From the NCBI RefSeq assembly GCF_014851685.1, contig NZ_JACVAC010000011.1:124001-188000 (forward strand): 64,000 nt of DNA. Reading direction: 5' to 3'. The position numbers and the translations under genes are program-made. The notes below the pieces were generated by a model, which did no database searches, was not told the DNA's origin, and saw nothing but the letters and a program-made list of their open reading frames with translations. This stretch comes from Pseudomonas sp. PDM05. Its GTDB lineage: Bacteria; Pseudomonadota; Gammaproteobacteria; Pseudomonadales; Pseudomonadaceae. Numbering within the stretch: position 1 is the stretch's first letter; each line of letters begins with the position of its first letter. This document shows, in pieces, positions 23,527-32,301 of this stretch.

Positions 23527-24741
23527 ATGACCCAGCGTCAATCCAGCCGCACTCCCCCTCTCGCTCATCCGCGTTTTCGCTGGTTCGCTTTGATCCCGGT
23601 GGTACCTGCCGTGATTTGGACACTGGTGCAATCAACCTCTGCGGCCAACCTGGCGGCTTGCGCGGTACTGGTGCTGATCGGCCTCGGTGCCTGCGCCTGG
23701 AGTGCGAGTTCGCAGCGTAACGCCGTGCAGCTAGGCATCGCGCAGGTGCAGGCGGCTCAGGCCGACGCGGGCGTGGCGCGCAACGGTATGGCCTCGCGGG
23801 CACAGCTGGATGAGGTGTTGCTGGGCGCCATGCCGATCTGGGCCAAGCAGGTGGAAAGCTCGCGCCATCAGACCGAAGAAGCGATTGTGAGCCTGGCTAA
23901 CCGGTTTACCGGGATCGCCACGCGCTTGCAGGAAACGGTACACGCCTCGCAGCACGCTGCCGGAGAACTGGATGGGCACGCCGCCGATGGGCCGCTTGAG
24001 GCGCTGGCACGCAGCGACAGTGAACTGAGCCAGGTGATCAATTCGCTCAAGGCCACGCAAAGCAGCCGTGATCAAACCCTGGCCCAGGTCCGCAGCCTGA
24101 CCGCCTACACCGGCGAACTGCGCACCATGGCCGCTGATGTGGCGGCGATTGCTGCACAAACCAACCTACTGGCCCTCAACGCAGCCATCGAGGCGGCGCG
24201 GGCCGGTGAGGCCGGTCGTGGCTTCGCGGTGGTGGCCGATGCGGTGCGCAGCCTGTCGAGCAAATCCAGTGAAACCGGCCAGCAGATGTCGGCCAAGGTC
24301 GACATCATCAATAACGCCATTACGCAATTGGTGCACGCTGCGTCCAGCAACGCCGACCAGGACAGCCATTCGGTGGCCGAATCCGAAAACAGTATTCAAG
24401 TGGTGCTTGAGCGCTTCCAGAACATCACCGGGCGTCTGGCCGACTCCGCCGACCTGCTCAAGCAGGAAAGCTACGGCATCCGCGATGAGATGACCGAGGT
24501 GCTGGTCAACCTGCAATTCCAGGATCGGGTCAGCCAGATCCTCAGTCACGTGCGCGACAACATGCACGCTTTGCATGAACACCTCCTGCAAGCCAGCCTG
24601 GCCCCCGACCAGGCGGTCGCCGTCGACGCCCGGCAGTGGCTGGCGCGCATGGAAGCCACCTATGCCACCGACGAGCAACGGCGCATCCACCATGGCGATG
24701 CGGCCGCGCAGCACAATTCTCAAGACATTACTTTCTTTTAG
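23527..24741 (+). CDS. Short membrane-anchored chemoreceptor with a CheZ-like tail motif
   Basis: A 404-residue MCP beginning the che cluster. Two closely spaced hydrophobic segments (about residues 20-58) anchor it with almost no periplasmic part, so it is not a classical ligand-binding receptor. The signalling tip reads IAAQTNLLALNAAIEAARAG near residue 213. After the signalling domain, residues 329-345 read LQFQDRVSQILSHVRDN. The FQD-x3-Q spacing (D333, Q337) equals that of the CheZ active site (FQDLTGQ in E. coli). No cheZ, cheC or cheX is in the cluster, so this protein may carry the CheY-P phosphatase; this is inference. Confidence 0.85.
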   Translation: MTQRQSSRTPPLAHPRFRWFALIPVVPAVIWTLVQSTSAANLAACAVLVLIGLGACAWSASSQRNAVQLGIAQVQAAQADAGVARNGMASRAQLDEVLLGAMPIWAKQVESSRHQTEEAIVSLANRFTGIATRLQETVHASQHAAGELDGHAADGPLEALARSDSELSQVINSLKATQSSRDQTLAQVRSLTAYTGELRTMAADVAAIAAQTNLLALNAAIEAARAGEAGRGFAVVADAVRSLSSKSSETGQQMSAKVDIINNAITQLVHAASSNADQDSHSVAESENSIQVVLERFQNITGRLADSADLLKQESYGIRDEMTEVLVNLQFQDRVSQILSHVRDNMHALHEHLLQASLAPDQAVAVDARQWLARMEATYATDEQRRIHHGDAAAQHNSQDITFF

Positions 24742-24750
24742 GAGTACCTC

Positions 24751-25119
24751 ATGGCGAAGAATGTATTAGTGGTCGACGACTCCAGCAGTGTGCGGCAGGT
24801 GGTCGGTATTGCCTTGAAAAGTGCCGGTTACGACGTGATCGAAGCCTGCGACGGCCGGGATGCCCTGGGCAAGCTCACCGGGCAGAAGGTGCACCTGATC
24901 ATCAGCGATGTGAACATGCCCCACATGGACGGCATCACCTTCATCAAGGAGGTCAAGAAGCTGGCCAATTACAAGTTCACGCCTATCATCATGCTGACCA
25001 CTGAGTCCCAGGAGTCGAAGAAGGCCGAGGGTCAGGCCGCTGGCGCCAAGGCCTGGGTGGTCAAGCCGTTCCAGCCGGCGCAGATGCTGGCAGCGGTGTC
25101 CAAACTGATACTGCCCTGA
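24751..25119 (+). CDS. cheY: CheY-type response regulator
   Basis: A 122-residue single receiver domain. Acid pocket VLVVDDSSSVR (D9, D10), phospho-acceptor D53 in LIISDVNMPHMDG, conserved Thr in PIIMLTTESQ and Lys in AWVVKPFQPAQML. It shuttles phosphoryl groups from the CheA of this cluster to its output. Nine bases after the MCP stop; SD GGAG before the ATG. Sequence is CheY-like of che2-type clusters, so the target may not be the flagellar motor. Confidence 0.93.
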   Translation: MAKNVLVVDDSSSVRQVVGIALKSAGYDVIEACDGRDALGKLTGQKVHLIISDVNMPHMDGITFIKEVKKLANYKFTPIIMLTTESQESKKAEGQAAGAKAWVVKPFQPAQMLAAVSKLILP

Positions 25120-25142
25120 ACCCCGGCGCCAGGGAGGCTCCC

Positions 25143-25430
25143 ATGCCGATCACCATCGAAACCTTCGACGACACTGCCCGCGTGCGCATTGACGGTGAGC
25201 TGACGATTTACACCGTCGCGGAACTGGCAGGTGCGCTGCTGCCGCAGATCGGCGCGTCGCCATGCCTTGAGCTGGACCTGTCCCAGGTCACGGAAATGGA
25301 TGGCGCCGGCTTGCAGTTGCTTGCGGTCATCCGGCGTGAGGCCGGCATCAGCGGTACAGGCTTGAGCGTGACCGGCCAGAGCCAGGTGGTCATCCAGGCG
25401 CTCCAACTGTGTCGGAGTGAGGCCTCATAG
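25143..25430 (+). CDS. STAS-domain protein of the chemotaxis cluster
   Basis: A 95-residue SpoIIAA/anti-sigma-antagonist-like STAS domain. Strands and helix order are normal (VRIDGELTIYTVAELAGALL, LELDLSQVTEMDGAGLQLLAVI). At the site where SpoIIAA has the phosphorylatable DS(S/A)G, it has DGAG, so the Ser/Thr acceptor is absent; a kinase-regulated switch is unlikely and it may serve as a structural or binding module. STAS genes are found between cheY and cheA in several pseudomonad clusters. Confidence 0.85.
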   Translation: MPITIETFDDTARVRIDGELTIYTVAELAGALLPQIGASPCLELDLSQVTEMDGAGLQLLAVIRREAGISGTGLSVTGQSQVVIQALQLCRSEAS

Positions 25431-25471
25431 TCAGCGCTTCCCACGTTTTTTGATCGACAAGGAAAGGTCCG

Positions 25472-27508
25472 GTGAGCATCAATCTCGATCAGGCACAGCA
25501 GACATTCATCGTTGAGGCACGCGAGCTGTTGCAGGACATGGAGCAATCCCTGCTGCAATTGGAAAGCGAGCCCGACGACCAGGATGCCATTGGCGCGATT
25601 TTCCGCGCCGCCCACACCATCAAGGGTTCGGCGGGCCTATTCGGTCTGGCGTCGATCGTGGGGTTCACGCATATCGTCGAAAACGTGCTCGACCACCTGC
25701 GCGAAGGCAGTGTGGCGGTGGACGCCGCTTTGATCGCACTGCTGCTCAAGTGCGGTGACCACATGCTCGAATTGATCGAAGTGGTCGCCGACCGCGGTGA
25801 GACGCCGACGCCCGCCGCGCTGGAGCGCGGTGAGGCATTGCGCGAGGCACTGAGTGCCTATTCGCCGCTGCCAACCACCGCTGTCAGCGTCGACACCGCT
25901 GAGGTGGGCGACGACGCGGCGGTGGAAGTGCTTTGGCATATTGACCTGCGCTTCGGCGTGGATGTCTTCCGCAACGGCATGGACCCGTTGTCGTTCCTGC
26001 GTTACCTCGACACCCTGGGCACGCTGTTGCAGGTCACCACCTTGACTCAGCACATTCCGCCCGCCGCCAGCTGGGACCCGGAAAGCTGCTATCTGGGCTT
26101 CGAGATTGACCTGCGCTCGACGGCCAGCCACGCCACCCTCAAGGAGGTATTCGACTTTGTGCGTGATGACTGTGAAGTGCAGATCAGCGCCGTAGATGAA
26201 GCGCCTGAGCGCACGGCGGCCATCGCTCGCGACCTGGTCACCCAGGCCGAGCCCGCCTTTATGCCAGCAGCATCGCCGCGTCCGGCGCCCAGTGAGGTGA
26301 AGACCCGCGATGGCAATTACGTGCGCGTCAACGCCGACAAACTCGACGAGTTGATCAATCTGGTCGGCGAGTTGGTGATCGCCAGCGCCGGCGCTAACCT
26401 GCTGGCCCGCTCCTCTAACAATGACCCGCTGCAAGAGGCGGCTTCGACGGTCTCGGGGCTGGTGGAAGAGATCCTCGATGGCGCCCTGCACTTGCGCATG
26501 ATCCCCATCGGCGACACGTTCAACCGCTTCCGCCGCGTGGTGCGCGATATCAGCCAGGAGCTGGGCAAGGACATCGAACTGATCATCAGCGGTGCGGAAA
26601 CCGAACTGGACAAGACCGTGGTCGAGAAGATCGGCGACCCGCTGATGCATCTACTGCGCAATGCCATGGACCACGGTATCGAAAGCGCCGATGCGCGGCG
26701 TGCGGCCGGCAAGTCGGCGAAGGGCCATCTGAGCCTCAATGCTTACCATGACTCGGGGAGCATCGTCATTGAGATCGCCGACGACGGCGCCGGGCTCAAC
26801 CGCGAGCGCATCCTGCAGAAGGCCCAGGAACGCGGGCTGGTGGCCAGTGGTGCGCTGCTCACCGACCAGGAGATCTACAACCTGATCTTCGAAGCGGGTT
26901 TCTCCACCGCCGAGGCCGTGACCAACCTGTCCGGGCGCGGCGTTGGCATGGACGTGGTCAAGCGCAATATCACCTTGTTGCGCGGCACCGTCGACCTCGA
27001 CAGTCGCCCCGGCAAGGGCACCGTGGTGCGCATTCGCTTGCCGCTGACCCTGGCGATCATCAATGGGTTCATGGTCGGCATCGACCAATCCACCTATGTG
27101 ATTCCGCTGGACATGGTCCAGGAGTGTATCGAGCTGGATGAAGACCTGCGCCAGTCCAGCCGTGACACGGGATATCTGGACCTGCGTGGCGAAGTGTTGC
27201 CACTGGTGCACCTGCGCGATCACTTCAATCACGAAGGCCCGGCCGCCCGACGTCAGAATGTAGTGGTAGTGCGCAATGCCGAGCATAAGGCCGGGCTGGT
27301 GGTCGATGACCTGCTCGGCGAGTTCCAGACCGTGATCAAACCCCTGGGCAAGTTGTTCGGCGCACTGCGCGGCATCAGCGGCTCGACCATATTGGGCAGC
27401 GGCGCGGTGGCCTTGATTCTGGATGTACCGGTACTGCTCAACCAAATCGTACAACTGGAAGCCCGCACAACCCAGGCGCCTCAGTCGCCAACGGTCGTTG
27501 CCCGCTGA
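25472..27508 (+). CDS. cheA: Chemotaxis histidine kinase CheA
   Basis: A 678-residue kinase. P1 Hpt domain with phosphorylated H48 in IFRAAHTIKGSAGLFG; a linker/P2-like region of about 160 residues; P3 dimerisation helices (VNADKLDELINLVGELVIAS); P4 ATPase with N box HLLRNAMDHGIE, G1 ADDGAGLN and G2 GRGVGMDVVKRNI; and the P5 CheW-like domain to the end. It autophosphorylates in response to MCPs and phosphorylates CheY and CheB. Start is GTG at 25472 with AAGGTCC upstream; an ATG is not available nearby. Confidence 0.95.
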   Translation: MSINLDQAQQTFIVEARELLQDMEQSLLQLESEPDDQDAIGAIFRAAHTIKGSAGLFGLASIVGFTHIVENVLDHLREGSVAVDAALIALLLKCGDHMLELIEVVADRGETPTPAALERGEALREALSAYSPLPTTAVSVDTAEVGDDAAVEVLWHIDLRFGVDVFRNGMDPLSFLRYLDTLGTLLQVTTLTQHIPPAASWDPESCYLGFEIDLRSTASHATLKEVFDFVRDDCEVQISAVDEAPERTAAIARDLVTQAEPAFMPAASPRPAPSEVKTRDGNYVRVNADKLDELINLVGELVIASAGANLLARSSNNDPLQEAASTVSGLVEEILDGALHLRMIPIGDTFNRFRRVVRDISQELGKDIELIISGAETELDKTVVEKIGDPLMHLLRNAMDHGIESADARRAAGKSAKGHLSLNAYHDSGSIVIEIADDGAGLNRERILQKAQERGLVASGALLTDQEIYNLIFEAGFSTAEAVTNLSGRGVGMDVVKRNITLLRGTVDLDSRPGKGTVVRIRLPLTLAIINGFMVGIDQSTYVIPLDMVQECIELDEDLRQSSRDTGYLDLRGEVLPLVHLRDHFNHEGPAARRQNVVVVRNAEHKAGLVVDDLLGEFQTVIKPLGKLFGALRGISGSTILGSGAVALILDVPVLLNQIVQLEARTTQAPQSPTVVAR

Positions 27509-27537
27509 CGCATTTGCAATTCCATGGAGGTTCCCCG

Positions 27538-29196
27538 ATGAAATGGTTCTACGATCTTAAGATTTCCACCAAGTTGATCAGCTCGTTCCTGCTGGTCCTG
27601 GTGCTCACCGGGGCGATGGGCGGCTTCGCCATCCACCAGCTCGGTGCGGTCAACCATGCGGCCCAGGACATCAAGGGCAACTGGATGCCCTCCATGCGCG
27701 CAGCCGCCGGCATGCGTTTTTTTGCCGCCAACTACCGTTTGAAAGAAAACCGCCACATCGCTACCGAAATTCCCGAGGAAAAGGCCCAGGCCGAACACGA
27801 AGCCACCGAAGCGCGCCAGCAGTTCGAAACCCGCATGGGCACCTACGAGCAATTGCTGTCCAACGATGAAGACCGTCAACTCCTGGCCAGCGTCAAAAGC
27901 GCTTGGGACGCCTACCTTGCAAGCAGCAAGCAGGTGCTTGAGTTTTCTCGCCAGAACCAGAACGCCCAGGCGAGCGGTTTGCTCAGGGGAGAATCCAGGG
28001 GGTATTTCGATGAGGTGACCGCTCGGCTGCAGAAAATGGTCGAGTTCAACGACGCCGGCGCGAGCGCCGCCGGCGACAAAGGCTCGGCGCTGTATGAAAG
28101 CGCACGTGTGTCAATCATCGCGGTACTGGTCGCGGCCCTGCTGATCGGCCTGGGCCTGGCGGTATTCATCGCACGGATCATTTCCCGCCCGTTGCGCCAG
28201 GCCGCGAGCGCCGCCGAGCAATTGGCCGAAGGCAACCTCAACGCCCATATCGAGCCCGGTGGCAAAGATGAAACCGGCATGGTGCTCAACGCCATGCGCA
28301 ACATGGTCGGCAAGCTGGCACATATCATCGGTGAAGTGCGCAATGCCGCCGATAACCTGGCCAGCGCCTCCGAGGAGGTCAGCGCCACCGCGCAATCGAT
28401 GAGCCAGGCCACCAGTGAACAGGCCGCCAGCGTCGAGGAAACCAGTGCGTCGGTGGAGCAGATGAGCGCCAGCATCAACCAGAACACCGAAAACGCCAAG
28501 GTCACCGATGGCATGGCCAGCAAGGCCGCCAAGGAAGCCACCGAGGGCGGCGAATCGGTACAGCAGACCGTGGTGGCGATGAAGAAAATCGCCCAGCGCA
28601 TCAGCATCATTGATGACATCGCCTACCAGACCAATCTCCTTGCACTCAATGCCGCCATCGAGGCCGCACGGGCCGGCGAGCATGGCAAGGGTTTCGCAGT
28701 GGTCGCCGCCGAAGTGCGCAAGCTGGCTGAACGCAGCCAGGTAGCCGCCCAGGAAATCGGTGAGCTGTCCTCCAGCAGCGTGGACATGGCCGAAAAAGCC
28801 GGCAAGTTGCTCGACGAAATGGTGCCTTCCATCAACAAGACGTCCGACCTTGTGCAGGAAATCAGCGCCGCGTCCGAGGAACAGGCGGCCGGAGTCGCGC
28901 AGATCAACACAGCGATGACCCAGCTCAACCAGGTGACCCAGCAAAATGCCTCGAGCAGCGAGGAACTGGCGGCCACGGCCGAAGAAATGAGCAGCCAGGC
29001 CGAGCAACTGCAACAGGCCATGAGCTTCTTCGTGCTGGATTCGGCGCCCAAGGCCGCGGTTCAAAGCAGCAGCGTGGACAGCCCCGGCAGCAAGCCTAAC
29101 CGCCAGCAGCCACAGCCCAAACCACAGGCACCGCGCAAGGCATTCGCCTACACCATGGCCAGTGCCCCGGACGAAGCGGATTTCACCCGCTTCTGA
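27538..29196 (+). CDS. Methyl-accepting chemotaxis protein with possible CheR tether
   Basis: A 552-residue receptor with TM1 (about residues 12-32), a four-helix-bundle type periplasmic domain, TM2 (about 190-212), HAMP and full-length signalling domain (tip DIAYQTNLLALNAAIEAARA). After residue 500 follows a Pro/Gln-rich linker ending in DEADFTRF, which could act as a docking pentapeptide for the methyltransferase, comparable in place to the GWEEF tail of P. aeruginosa McpB. ATG 27538 follows GGAGG; an in-frame start at 27514 is less likely. It belongs to the che cluster and is the likely dedicated receptor. Confidence 0.92.
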   Translation: MKWFYDLKISTKLISSFLLVLVLTGAMGGFAIHQLGAVNHAAQDIKGNWMPSMRAAAGMRFFAANYRLKENRHIATEIPEEKAQAEHEATEARQQFETRMGTYEQLLSNDEDRQLLASVKSAWDAYLASSKQVLEFSRQNQNAQASGLLRGESRGYFDEVTARLQKMVEFNDAGASAAGDKGSALYESARVSIIAVLVAALLIGLGLAVFIARIISRPLRQAASAAEQLAEGNLNAHIEPGGKDETGMVLNAMRNMVGKLAHIIGEVRNAADNLASASEEVSATAQSMSQATSEQAASVEETSASVEQMSASINQNTENAKVTDGMASKAAKEATEGGESVQQTVVAMKKIAQRISIIDDIAYQTNLLALNAAIEAARAGEHGKGFAVVAAEVRKLAERSQVAAQEIGELSSSSVDMAEKAGKLLDEMVPSINKTSDLVQEISAASEEQAAGVAQINTAMTQLNQVTQQNASSSEELAATAEEMSSQAEQLQQAMSFFVLDSAPKAAVQSSSVDSPGSKPNRQQPQPKPQAPRKAFAYTMASAPDEADFTRF

Positions 29197-29232
29197 TCGC
29201 ACGATCAAGGTGGGCCTACTAGGGAGAGTGAT

Positions 29233-29772
29233 ATGGGCGCAGTAATGACGACTCGGCAGACCGCTGTGGCGGTAGATGAGGATGCGCAGTACCTGACCTT
29301 CATGCTTGGCGGCGAAATGTTCGCCATCGGCATTCTGGGGATCAAGGAAATTATCGAATACGGCAGCCTGACGGTGGTGCCGATGATGCCGGCTTTCGTG
29401 CGCGGGGTAATCAACCTGCGCGGCGCGGTGGTGCCGGTGGTGGATTTATCCGCTCGCTTTGGGCGGGCCAACTCGGCGATCACCCGACGCTCCTGCGTGA
29501 TCATCATCGAAGCGAGTACCGACGATGGCCAGCCCCAGGATATCGGGCTGCTGGTCGATACGGTGTCTGCGGTGCGGGAGATCCCGGTCACGCAGATCGA
29601 GCCGCCACCCAACTTCGGCGCGCGAATTCGTGCCGATTTCATCAGTGGCATGGCCAAAGTCGATGGCAAGTTCGTGATCGTGCTGGAGGTGAACAAGGTG
29701 TTGTCCATCGATGAGATGTCCAGCCTCGCCGAGGCCGGCCAGGCGCCGACCCTCGACCTCGACCCGCGTTGA
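29233..29772 (+). CDS. cheW: Chemotaxis coupling protein CheW
   Basis: A 179-residue SH3-like adaptor linking MCPs and CheA. The CheW fold begins at YLTFMLGGEMFAIGILGIKE and contains the conserved VRGVINLRGAVVPVVDLSARFG and LLVDTVSAVREI, with GMAKVDGKFVIVLEVNKVL at the end. It has a short N-terminal extension of about 20 residues and a short acidic tail. SD GGGAGAG precedes the ATG; 10 nt separate it from the cheR start. Confidence 0.94.
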   Translation: MGAVMTTRQTAVAVDEDAQYLTFMLGGEMFAIGILGIKEIIEYGSLTVVPMMPAFVRGVINLRGAVVPVVDLSARFGRANSAITRRSCVIIIEASTDDGQPQDIGLLVDTVSAVREIPVTQIEPPPNFGARIRADFISGMAKVDGKFVIVLEVNKVLSIDEMSSLAEAGQAPTLDLDPR

Positions 29773-29782
29773 GGCCCCGACC

Positions 29783-30592
29783 ATGCCAGATAACGCTTGC
29801 ATCGATGATCGTGAATTCGGTCAGTTCCAGAGCTGGCTGTACCGCGCGGCCGGGATCAACCTTTCGCCAACCAAGAAAGCGTTGGTGGCCGGGCGCCTGT
29901 TCAAGCGCCTCAAGCACTATGAGCTGCAGAGCTATAGTGAGTATTTCAAGCTGATCATGAATGACCAGCGCAAGGGCGAACTGCAGGTTGCGCTGGATTT
30001 ATTGACCACCAACGAAACGTATTTTTTTCGCGAGCCCAAGCACTTCGAATTCCTGCGTCAGCAGGTACTGCCCCACGCCGCGCCGAGCAAAGTGTTTCGC
30101 GTGTGGAGCGCGGCCAGTTCCTCGGGCGAAGAGCCCTACAGCCTGGCGATGACCCTGGCCGAAAGCCTCGGCACCACGCCTTGGGAAGTGACCGGCTCGG
30201 ACATCAGCACCCAAGTGCTGGCCAAGGCGCGCACGGGCCATTACTCCATGGAACGCACCGAGACATTGCCCCAGCCGCTGCTGGCCAAGTATTGCCTCAA
30301 GGGCATTGGCCGCCAGGCGGGCACCTTCCTGATCGACAAGGCTTTGCGTAGCCGCGTCAATTTTGTCCAGGTCAACCTTAACGAGGCGTTGCCTGCCCTG
30401 GGGGAGTTCGAGGTGATCTTCCTACGCAACGTGATGATTTATTTCGATCAGCAGACCAAGCGCCAAGTGGTCGCACGCCTGCTGCCGCTGCTCAAACCCG
30501 GCGGTTATTTGATCATCAGTCACTCGGAAAGCCTCCACGGTGTGAATGACACCTTGAAGCTGGTGGCACCGTCGATTTACCGCAAGCCATGA
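29783..30592 (+). CDS. cheR: Chemoreceptor methyltransferase CheR
   Basis: SAM-dependent methylation of MCP glutamates for adaptation. The 269-residue product has the N-terminal all-helical CheR domain (LYRAAGINLSPTKKALVAGR, LTTNETYFFREP) and the SAM-binding domain (RVWSAASSSGEEPYSLAM, ISTQVLAKARTG, VIFLRNVMIYFD, GGYLIISHSESLHGV). The beta-subdomain that binds pentapeptide tails is present. ATG 29783 is chosen over an upstream start that overlaps cheW and has no similarity. It overlaps cheD by 4 nt. Confidence 0.95.
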   Translation: MPDNACIDDREFGQFQSWLYRAAGINLSPTKKALVAGRLFKRLKHYELQSYSEYFKLIMNDQRKGELQVALDLLTTNETYFFREPKHFEFLRQQVLPHAAPSKVFRVWSAASSSGEEPYSLAMTLAESLGTTPWEVTGSDISTQVLAKARTGHYSMERTETLPQPLLAKYCLKGIGRQAGTFLIDKALRSRVNFVQVNLNEALPALGEFEVIFLRNVMIYFDQQTKRQVVARLLPLLKPGGYLIISHSESLHGVNDTLKLVAPSIYRKP

Positions 30593-31122
30593 AAAAGCCT
30601 ATCGGTGTAGCCGAAGTAGTATTGGCACCTGGCCAGGTGTGTTTTTCGACGCGGCCGACGCGCCTGCGGACCTTGCTCGGTTCCTGCGTGGCGATCACCT
30701 TTTGGCACCCGCAACGACTGATTGGCGGCATGTGCCACTTCATGCTGCCGGGGCGCTTGCGCAATCATCAGTGCCTGGACGGCAGATATGCCGACGAAGC
30801 TCTGGAACTGCTGCTGCGCCACGCCCAGGCGAATGGCACCCAGGCACTCGATTACCAAGTCAAGTTGTTCGGCGGCGGCGAGATGTTTCCCAACCTGCGG
30901 CGCCAACTGCCGGCGCAGAACGTGGCCAGCCAGAATATCCGCGCAGCGCTGGCCCTGGCCGAGCGTCATCACCTGCACCTGACGGCCCAGGACATGGGCA
31001 GTACCGGTTACCGCACGATCATGTTCGACCTATGGAACGGCAACGTCTGGGTTCGGCACCAACCAATGGGAACACTTCAAGAAGATGCCTACCAAAAAAA
31101 TCAGTGTACTGCTGGTCGATGA
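30589..31122 (+). CDS. cheD: Chemoreceptor glutamine deamidase CheD
   Basis: Deamidates specific Gln residues of MCPs. The catalytic Cys33 in TLLGSCVAITFW and His50 in GGMCHFMLPGR keep the 17-residue spacing of the T. maritima enzyme (C27/H44); the third residue Thr probably lies in the following helix. FGGGEMFPNL and AQDMGSTGYRTIMF are family signatures. The 177-residue gene starts inside the cheR stop and its end overlaps cheB by 38 nt. No CheC partner is encoded nearby. Confidence 0.92.
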   Translation: MKKPIGVAEVVLAPGQVCFSTRPTRLRTLLGSCVAITFWHPQRLIGGMCHFMLPGRLRNHQCLDGRYADEALELLLRHAQANGTQALDYQVKLFGGGEMFPNLRRQLPAQNVASQNIRAALALAERHHLHLTAQDMGSTGYRTIMFDLWNGNVWVRHQPMGTLQEDAYQKNQCTAGR

Positions 31123-32167
31123 CTCGGCCGTGGTGCGCCAGGTACTGCAGGCGATTCTCAGCGATACGCCGGATATTCACGTGATGGGCGCTGCCTCCGA
31201 CCCGATTTTTGCCATGGATAAACTCTCGCGGGAATGGCCGGACGTGATCGTGCTGGACGTAGAAATGCCGCGCATGGACGGCATCACTTTTCTCAAGAAA
31301 ATCATGAGTGAGCGGCCGACGCCGGTGGTGATCTGTTCCTCGCTGACGCAGAAAGGCGCGGAAACCTCGCTGCAGGCGCTGTCGGCGGGCGCTGTGGAAA
31401 TCATCACCAAGCCGAGTACGGGGTTGAAGAGTTTCCTGATCGAATCGGCAGCCGAGTTGGTGGCCGCCATCCGTGCTGCCGCGAACTCCAACGTCAGGAA
31501 CCTGGGCAAGCGCAGCGCCAGGCCGGCGCCATCACCGCCTCCGGCCAGCAAACTCAGTGCGGATGCGATCCTGCCCGCCGGCAATGGCCATGCGATGGCT
31601 CAGACCACCGAGCGTATCGTCGCCATCGGCACCTCCACCGGCGGCACCCAAGCGCTGGAAGCGGTGCTGACCGCACTGCCCCGGGTGTGCCCGGGTATAG
31701 TGATCGTGCAGCACATGCCTGAGAAGTTCACCGCTTCGTTCGCCGAGCGTCTCAACAGCATCTGCGAGCTCGAGGTGCGCGAGGCGCGCAACAACGACCG
31801 CATCCTGCCGGGCCTGGCCCTCATCGCGCCTGGCGGCAAGCACCTGATGGTCACCCGCAGTGGTGCCTATTATCACGCCCAGGTTATCGACGGACCGCTG
31901 GTTAACAGGCATCGCCCTTCGGTGGATGTGCTGTTTCGCTCGGTGGCCCGGTTTGCGGGCAGGAACGCCACCGGCATCATCATGACGGGCATGGGCGACG
32001 ACGGCGCGCGCGGACTCAAAGAAATGCTCGACGCCGGCGCCGCGACAGTCGCCCAGGACGAAGCCAGTTGCGTGGTGTTCGGCATGCCCAAGGAAGCCAT
32101 CAAACTCAACGCCGCTCAACGCATCATGGCACTGGAGGATATTCATCAAGCGATTTTGTATAAGTGA
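31085..32167 (+). CDS. cheB: Chemotaxis methylesterase CheB
   Basis: A 360-residue response regulator/methylesterase. Receiver domain with VLLVDDSAVVRQVL and phospho-acceptor Asp in VIVLDVEMPRMDG; Ala/Pro-rich linker near residues 140-165; catalytic domain with Ser in AIGTSTGGTQALE, His in IVQHMPEKFTASFA and Asp in TGMGDDGARGL. Closes the che cluster. The ATG lies in cheD, with AAGAAG as ribosome site. Confidence 0.95.
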   Translation: MPTKKISVLLVDDSAVVRQVLQAILSDTPDIHVMGAASDPIFAMDKLSREWPDVIVLDVEMPRMDGITFLKKIMSERPTPVVICSSLTQKGAETSLQALSAGAVEIITKPSTGLKSFLIESAAELVAAIRAAANSNVRNLGKRSARPAPSPPPASKLSADAILPAGNGHAMAQTTERIVAIGTSTGGTQALEAVLTALPRVCPGIVIVQHMPEKFTASFAERLNSICELEVREARNNDRILPGLALIAPGGKHLMVTRSGAYYHAQVIDGPLVNRHRPSVDVLFRSVARFAGRNATGIIMTGMGDDGARGLKEMLDAGAATVAQDEASCVVFGMPKEAIKLNAAQRIMALEDIHQAILYK

Positions 32168-32301
32168 ACGCGAGCCGCCCATGACATTGCCTGATTGGCC
32201 TCAGGTTACCGTTTGAAAGCTGCCATTCGTAGAATGTCTGAACAGCCTCCTGTGGCCATCGATAGGCATCCCAACCATCATTTGACGTGGAGCGGCAACG
32301 T

